From: Candidatus Atribacter alterifermentans | Lineage (GTDB): Bacteria > Atribacterota > Atribacteria > Atribacterales > Atribacteraceae | Direction: 5' to 3' | Assembly: GCA_012517635.1 (NCBI GenBank) | Contig: JAAYUP010000252.1 | Span: 1 to 8,474 of the forward strand | Length of the DNA stretch: 8,474 nt | Shown: positions 5,346 to 8,474 of the stretch, in pieces | How positions within the stretch are numbered: the first letter of the stretch is position 1 | Layout: every line of letters begins with the position of its first letter | Position numbers and translations under genes: made by a program | Notes under the pieces: generated by a model | What the model was told of the DNA's origin: nothing | The model's input: only the letters and a program-made list of their open reading frames with translations | Databases searched by the model: none

Positions 5346-7334
5346 GTGGAAGAAAACAAAAACCTTGAGATGCTTCACGAGGATATCGAAAACATACGTC
5401 CGATTAGAACCGGTGAGCTGATTAAAGGAAAGGTTATCAAAAAGGGAGAAGAGGGTTATTTTGTCAATATTAATTACAAAGCAGAAGGAATTCTTCCTTT
5501 TAAAGAAAAGCTTACCGATGGAGAAGGAGAAATCCTTAACGATGCCAAGGAAGGACAAGAAATCTGGGTAGTCGTTAATCGATTTGATGATCAGGGCTAT
5601 GTCTGGTTATCTCGTGAAAAAGCCCGGTATCGTGGGGCATGGATTGACATTGAAGAAAGCATGAATAGTGGGAAACCCCTTATAGCAAAAATTCTGAAAA
5701 AGGTAAAAGGGGGGTTAACCGTAGATATTGGTGTGAATGCCTTCCTTCCCGCGTCCTGTGTTGATAAGGTGCCTCAAAATTTAGATGAATATATTGATAA
5801 AACCTTACCGGTGAGAGTGATCGAAGCCGATCGAAGAACTCGGAATGTAGTCGTTTCGCATAAGGTTATTCTTGAAGAAGAGGAATTAAAAAAGAAGCAA
5901 GAAACATTAGCATCCCTTGAAATTGGCCAAATCAGAAAAGGGGTTGTAAAAAATATTACCAGTTTTGGAGCTTTTGTCGATTTGGGTGGTATAGATGGGT
6001 TATTGCATATTTCTGAGATATCCTGGGGAAGAATTGGTAAGTTAGAAGATATTTTCAATAAAGGTGATGAAATCGAGTTTCGAGTCATTGGCTGGGATCC
6101 CGATAAAGAAGAAATATCCTTAAGTATGAAACGCTTGAAACCGGATCCCTGGGAAAACATTGAACAGAGAATGAAAATTGGAGATGTCGTTCAAGGCAAA
6201 GTCATATCTATTAAGGATTTTGGAGTTTTTGTAGAGGCCGAAGAAGGGATTGAAGGTCTGGTTCATATTTCTGATATTTCCTGGGGATATGTTAAACATC
6301 CACATGAAGCAGTAAAAGTAGGTGACATCGTTGAAGCTCGAATTCTCGATATTGATAAAGGAAAAAAACGATTATCGCTTGGTTTGAAACAAATCCATCC
6401 CGACCCATGGCTTTCAGTGAATGAAAATTACCCAGTTGGAAGTGTTGCTCGAGTGCGGATTGAGCGCATTAATCCGAAGGGTGCCATTGTTGAAATTGAA
6501 GATGGTATTGAGGGAAAGATACCCATTGAAGAATTATCATGGAAAAGAGTGAATCGAGTAAGCGAAATTTTACGTCGAAATCAATTAGTTGATGCCCGTA
6601 TTATCGAATTAGATCCTGAAAAACGCCAAATTACATTAAGTTTAAAACAGATGAAAGAAAATCCATGGGAAAAAGCCCAAAACCTTTGGAAGGTCGGAGA
6701 TACAGTTGAAGGTCGTGTACAAAGGTTAATGAATTTTGGAGCTTTTATTGAACTGATGCCTGACGTTGAAGCCTTGTTGCCCCTTTCAGAATTAGATTGG
6801 GAACCGGTTAAACATCCAGGTCAATTACTAAAAAAAGGACAATCATTACCAGTTAAAGTTATTGAGTTTCAACCCGAAGAGCAAAGGATTGTGGTCAGCC
6901 GAAAGGCAATCCTTCCTGACCCTTGGTTCGAAATAAAAAATAAGTATCCAGTAGGAAGTATTCACCTTGGGAAAGTTGTCAGAATTGTTGATTTTGGAGC
7001 TTTTATCGAATTAGAAAAGGGATGGGACGGTTTGGTTCACATATCAGAGATATCGGATAAACGAATTTCCTCTCCCTCAGAATTGATTGAAGAAAACCAA
7101 GAAGTCAATGTAAAGATTATTAAACTGGATGACCAAGAGAGAAAAATTGGTCTGAGTATTAAGCAAGCACTGCCTCGAGATGAAGAAAAAGAACGAATAA
7201 AAGAAAAACCGAAAAAAGAACAACCGAAAAAAGAACAACCAGTAACCTCCCAAACCAATGGGAAGACAACCTTAGGCGATGTTTTTGGAGATACTTTTAA
7301 TAATCTACTCAATAATATGAAAAATAATTCATGA
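5346..7334 (+). CDS. rpsA: Ribosomal protein S1-like protein with seven S1 domains
   Basis: RNA-binding protein expected to sit on the 30S subunit and help mRNA loading. Its 662 residues hold seven consecutive S1 (OB-fold) repeats, starting at about residues 23, 109, 194, 279, 365, 451 and 537, spaced 85-86 residues apart. Repeats 3, 4 and 7 carry the strongest RNA-binding consensus, for example FGAFVDLGGIDGLLHIS in repeat 3. Many repeats are joined by a DPW or NPW linker. Repeats 1 and 2 match the diverged, ribosome-docking domains of E. coli S1. The E. coli protein has six repeats (557 aa) and Firmicutes homologues usually about four, so this one carries an extra copy. A low-complexity Lys/Glu/Pro tail (about 606-662) follows. 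The start is GTG, set by a strong ribosome-binding site. It overlaps the next gene by 4 nt. Confidence 0.9.
   Translation: MEENKNLEMLHEDIENIRPIRTGELIKGKVIKKGEEGYFVNINYKAEGILPFKEKLTDGEGEILNDAKEGQEIWVVVNRFDDQGYVWLSREKARYRGAWIDIEESMNSGKPLIAKILKKVKGGLTVDIGVNAFLPASCVDKVPQNLDEYIDKTLPVRVIEADRRTRNVVVSHKVILEEEELKKKQETLASLEIGQIRKGVVKNITSFGAFVDLGGIDGLLHISEISWGRIGKLEDIFNKGDEIEFRVIGWDPDKEEISLSMKRLKPDPWENIEQRMKIGDVVQGKVISIKDFGVFVEAEEGIEGLVHISDISWGYVKHPHEAVKVGDIVEARILDIDKGKKRLSLGLKQIHPDPWLSVNENYPVGSVARVRIERINPKGAIVEIEDGIEGKIPIEELSWKRVNRVSEILRRNQLVDARIIELDPEKRQITLSLKQMKENPWEKAQNLWKVGDTVEGRVQRLMNFGAFIELMPDVEALLPLSELDWEPVKHPGQLLKKGQSLPVKVIEFQPEEQRIVVSRKAILPDPWFEIKNKYPVGSIHLGKVVRIVDFGAFIELEKGWDGLVHISEISDKRISSPSELIEENQEVNVKIIKLDDQERKIGLSIKQALPRDEEKERIKEKPKKEQPKKEQPVTSQTNGKTTLGDVFGDTFNNLLNNMKNNS
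7209..7238 (+). repeat. Two exact tandem 15-nt copies in the S1 gene tail
   Basis: CCGAAAAAAGAACAA occurs twice in a row (7209-7223 and 7224-7238), encoding the duplicated PKKEQ in the charged C-terminal tail. Being a multiple of three it keeps the frame, so copy number could change by slippage without breaking the protein. Confidence 0.9.
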
Positions 7335-8311
7335 TCAAGGCTGTTGATGTTAATTTTGAGAAACGAATCCAAAATGTCATCGAAGAAATACAAGCGGTAG
7401 CGGAGGATTACGAAAGGGTTGTCGTGGCGTTTTCTGGAGGGGTTGATAGTACAGTTGCGCTTTTTCTTTCCTTATGTGCCTTGGGGAGAGAAAAAGTGCA
7501 AGCATGTACAATTGATTGGGGTGAATATTTTCCTTATCGTGCCCGAGAGAATATCGACTTTCTTGTATCCTATTTTCAAGTCTCGCATAGATATCTTCCT
7601 GGAAAGACAATCATTGAAGAGGTTGTAAGTCGTGGACCTGCCTGTAATCTCTGTACCAAAAAGGCTAAATTAGATAATCTTCAAAAGAGTTACGGAGAAA
7701 AAACACTGATAATTGGTGGAGCAAACCAAAGTGATAGTTGGGGAATCCGTGGCCTTAAGTTGGTACGAAACACTTATTCACCTCTCTTTGACTTCTCCAA
7801 GCAAGAAATTCTTCAATTATGTCAGATGTTGAATATTCCAGTTCGACGAATAGGTGAAAATAATATCCGGGAAGGCTGTGTCTTAAAACATCTCTATAAA
7901 CCATTAGCAGCGAAAATTCACGGGCAGGCAGTTGTAAAAGCCAACCAGATTTTACTCCAAACCATTCATCAAGATGGTTTTAAAAGCGAGATTGCCAATG
8001 TTAAAATCGTTGGAACCTTACAGAGGAATCAAGCACTGATTAACCTTCGACCGATGCCAAGTCCCTGGCTTAAATCACTTCTTTCTCAAAGGATTTCTAA
8101 TCTCGAAGAAATAGATACAGTTACCTGGGTGGAGCAGTCTATGACTCTAATAATTCGCGCCAATCCTGGTCTTTATCGTAACTACGACTCCAGATATTGG
8201 ATTGAGAAGGGAAAAATTCAGCCAGACTTTGTTCAACCAGTTTCGATACAATGGATGCCGTCAACCAATCGAAGACTTCGGACCTTTCAGGTTGTTGATT
8301 TTCAGATATAA
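7331..8311 (+). CDS. PP-loop ATP pyrophosphatase, LarE/TtuA-like sulfurtransferase
   Basis: A 326-aa soluble protein of the adenine-nucleotide alpha-hydrolase (PP-loop) superfamily. SGGVDST (35-41) is the PP-loop that binds ATP and activates a substrate by adenylation. GGANQSDS (129-136) and the following SPL (150-152) sit where LarE has DGTNADD and SPL. Cys105 and Cys108 form a CxxC, and Cys183 (REGCVLKH) aligns by eye with the sacrificial cysteine region of LarE. CxxC plus a distant Cys is also the [4Fe-4S]-ligand pattern of TtuA/Ncs6-type tRNA thiolases. The C-terminal 100 residues are not recognisable and make it longer than typical LarE. No larB or larC is nearby, so a lactate-racemase role is not supported. 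Its start ATG shares ATGA with the S1 stop and has no ribosome-binding site, pointing to coupled translation. Substrate unknown; tRNA is a guess from context. Confidence 0.7.
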   Translation: MIKAVDVNFEKRIQNVIEEIQAVAEDYERVVVAFSGGVDSTVALFLSLCALGREKVQACTIDWGEYFPYRARENIDFLVSYFQVSHRYLPGKTIIEEVVSRGPACNLCTKKAKLDNLQKSYGEKTLIIGGANQSDSWGIRGLKLVRNTYSPLFDFSKQEILQLCQMLNIPVRRIGENNIREGCVLKHLYKPLAAKIHGQAVVKANQILLQTIHQDGFKSEIANVKIVGTLQRNQALINLRPMPSPWLKSLLSQRISNLEEIDTVTWVEQSMTLIIRANPGLYRNYDSRYWIEKGKIQPDFVQPVSIQWMPSTNRRLRTFQVVDFQI

Positions 8312-8346
8312 TTATGTGCGTGAGAAAAGTTTAATGGTGAATAGAA

Positions 8347-8352
8347 AAGGAG
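8347..8352 (+). promoter_or_regulatory. Ribosome-binding site of alaS
   Basis: AAGGAG lies 14 nt before ATG 8367, longer than usual. An in-frame TGA at 8358-8360 rules out any earlier start, so ATG 8367 stands despite the spacing. Confidence 0.5.
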
Positions 8353-8366
8353 AGAAGTGACCTTCC

Positions 8367-8474
8367 ATGACCAGTTCCGAGTTGAGGCAAAAATTCCTGA
8401 ATTTTTTTGAAGAAAAAGAACATAAAATACTCCCCAGCGCTTCATTAATACCCAATGATCCAACTTTACTTTTA
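8367..8474 (+). CDS. alaS: Alanine--tRNA ligase, 5' part only
   Basis: The first 36 codons of alanyl-tRNA synthetase, open to the right edge. The N-terminus reads MTSSELRQKFLNFFEEKEH followed by KILPSASLIPNDPTLLL, matching the strongly conserved start of AlaRS (S-x-x-L-R-x-x-F-L-x-F-F, then the S-A-S-L-I-P-x-x-D-P-T-L-L block, which here has N-D-P-T-L-L). The enzyme is a class II synthetase charging tRNA-Ala, with an editing domain further on; neither the core nor the editing domain can be checked here. It starts 55 nt after the PP-loop gene on the same strand with no obvious terminator between, so it may share that transcript. Confidence 0.9.
   Translation, partial: MTSSELRQKFLNFFEEKEHKILPSASLIPNDPTLLL

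Noticed and set aside
5337..5378. Direct repeat TGCTTCAC on both sides of the S1 start codon
   Set aside because: Only 8 nt, with the second copy inside coding sequence; likely coincidence without conservation data.
5157..5558. Minus-strand open frame across the aspS-S1 gap
   Set aside because: It runs antisense through the structured RNA and the S1 gene start and shows no protein-family features.
7419..7628. Overlapping open frames on either strand inside the PP-loop gene
   Set aside because: They are shadows of a well-supported gene and have no start signals or family motifs.

Overview
The window is bacterial, A+T-rich and densely coded on the + strand only. It holds six protein genes: five complete and one cut off by the right edge. 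Five of the six are housekeeping or translation genes. The combination fits an AT-rich, deep-branching or Firmicutes-like lineage: a hisS-aspS pair, a probable 6S-type RNA after aspS, a multi-domain S1 protein, and an AspRS with the non-discriminating signature. A candidate phylum such as Atribacterota is possible, but that is a low-confidence impression.

Layout. Positions 1-369 have no convincing gene. They carry three small dyad-symmetric blocks (about 80-230) that look like dispersed intergenic repeats, followed by an AT-rich stretch that probably holds a promoter. Next come a ribokinase-type sugar kinase (370-1332) and an MgtC/SapB-family membrane protein (1325-1987), overlapping by 8 nt. 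Histidyl-tRNA synthetase (2027-3331) and aspartyl-tRNA synthetase (3315-5078) overlap by 17 nt. The 267-nt gap after aspS holds a near-consensus extended -10 promoter and a long imperfect hairpin of about 180 nt with a central bubble. It is best read as a 6S RNA candidate, or otherwise as a structured leader of the next gene. Then come a ribosomal protein S1-like protein with seven S1 domains (5346-7334), a PP-loop sulfurtransferase-like protein joined to it by an ATGA overlap (7331-8311), and the start of alanyl-tRNA synthetase (8367 to the edge).

How the parts work together. hisS, aspS, S1 and alaS supply aminoacyl-tRNAs and mRNA binding on the 30S subunit. The PP-loop protein has the P-loop and three cysteines of LarE/TtuA-like sulfur-transfer enzymes. 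Its place among translation genes makes tRNA thiolation a reasonable but unproven idea. No rho-independent terminator is evident between the genes, so the promoter at 5095-5123 may drive both the RNA and the S1-PP-loop-alaS genes.

Most worth a second look are the structured RNA region, the seven-domain S1, the cysteine-bearing PP-loop protein, and the AspRS, which has His31 and a diverged insertion domain. I found no CRISPR array, insertion sequence, phage gene or defence system.
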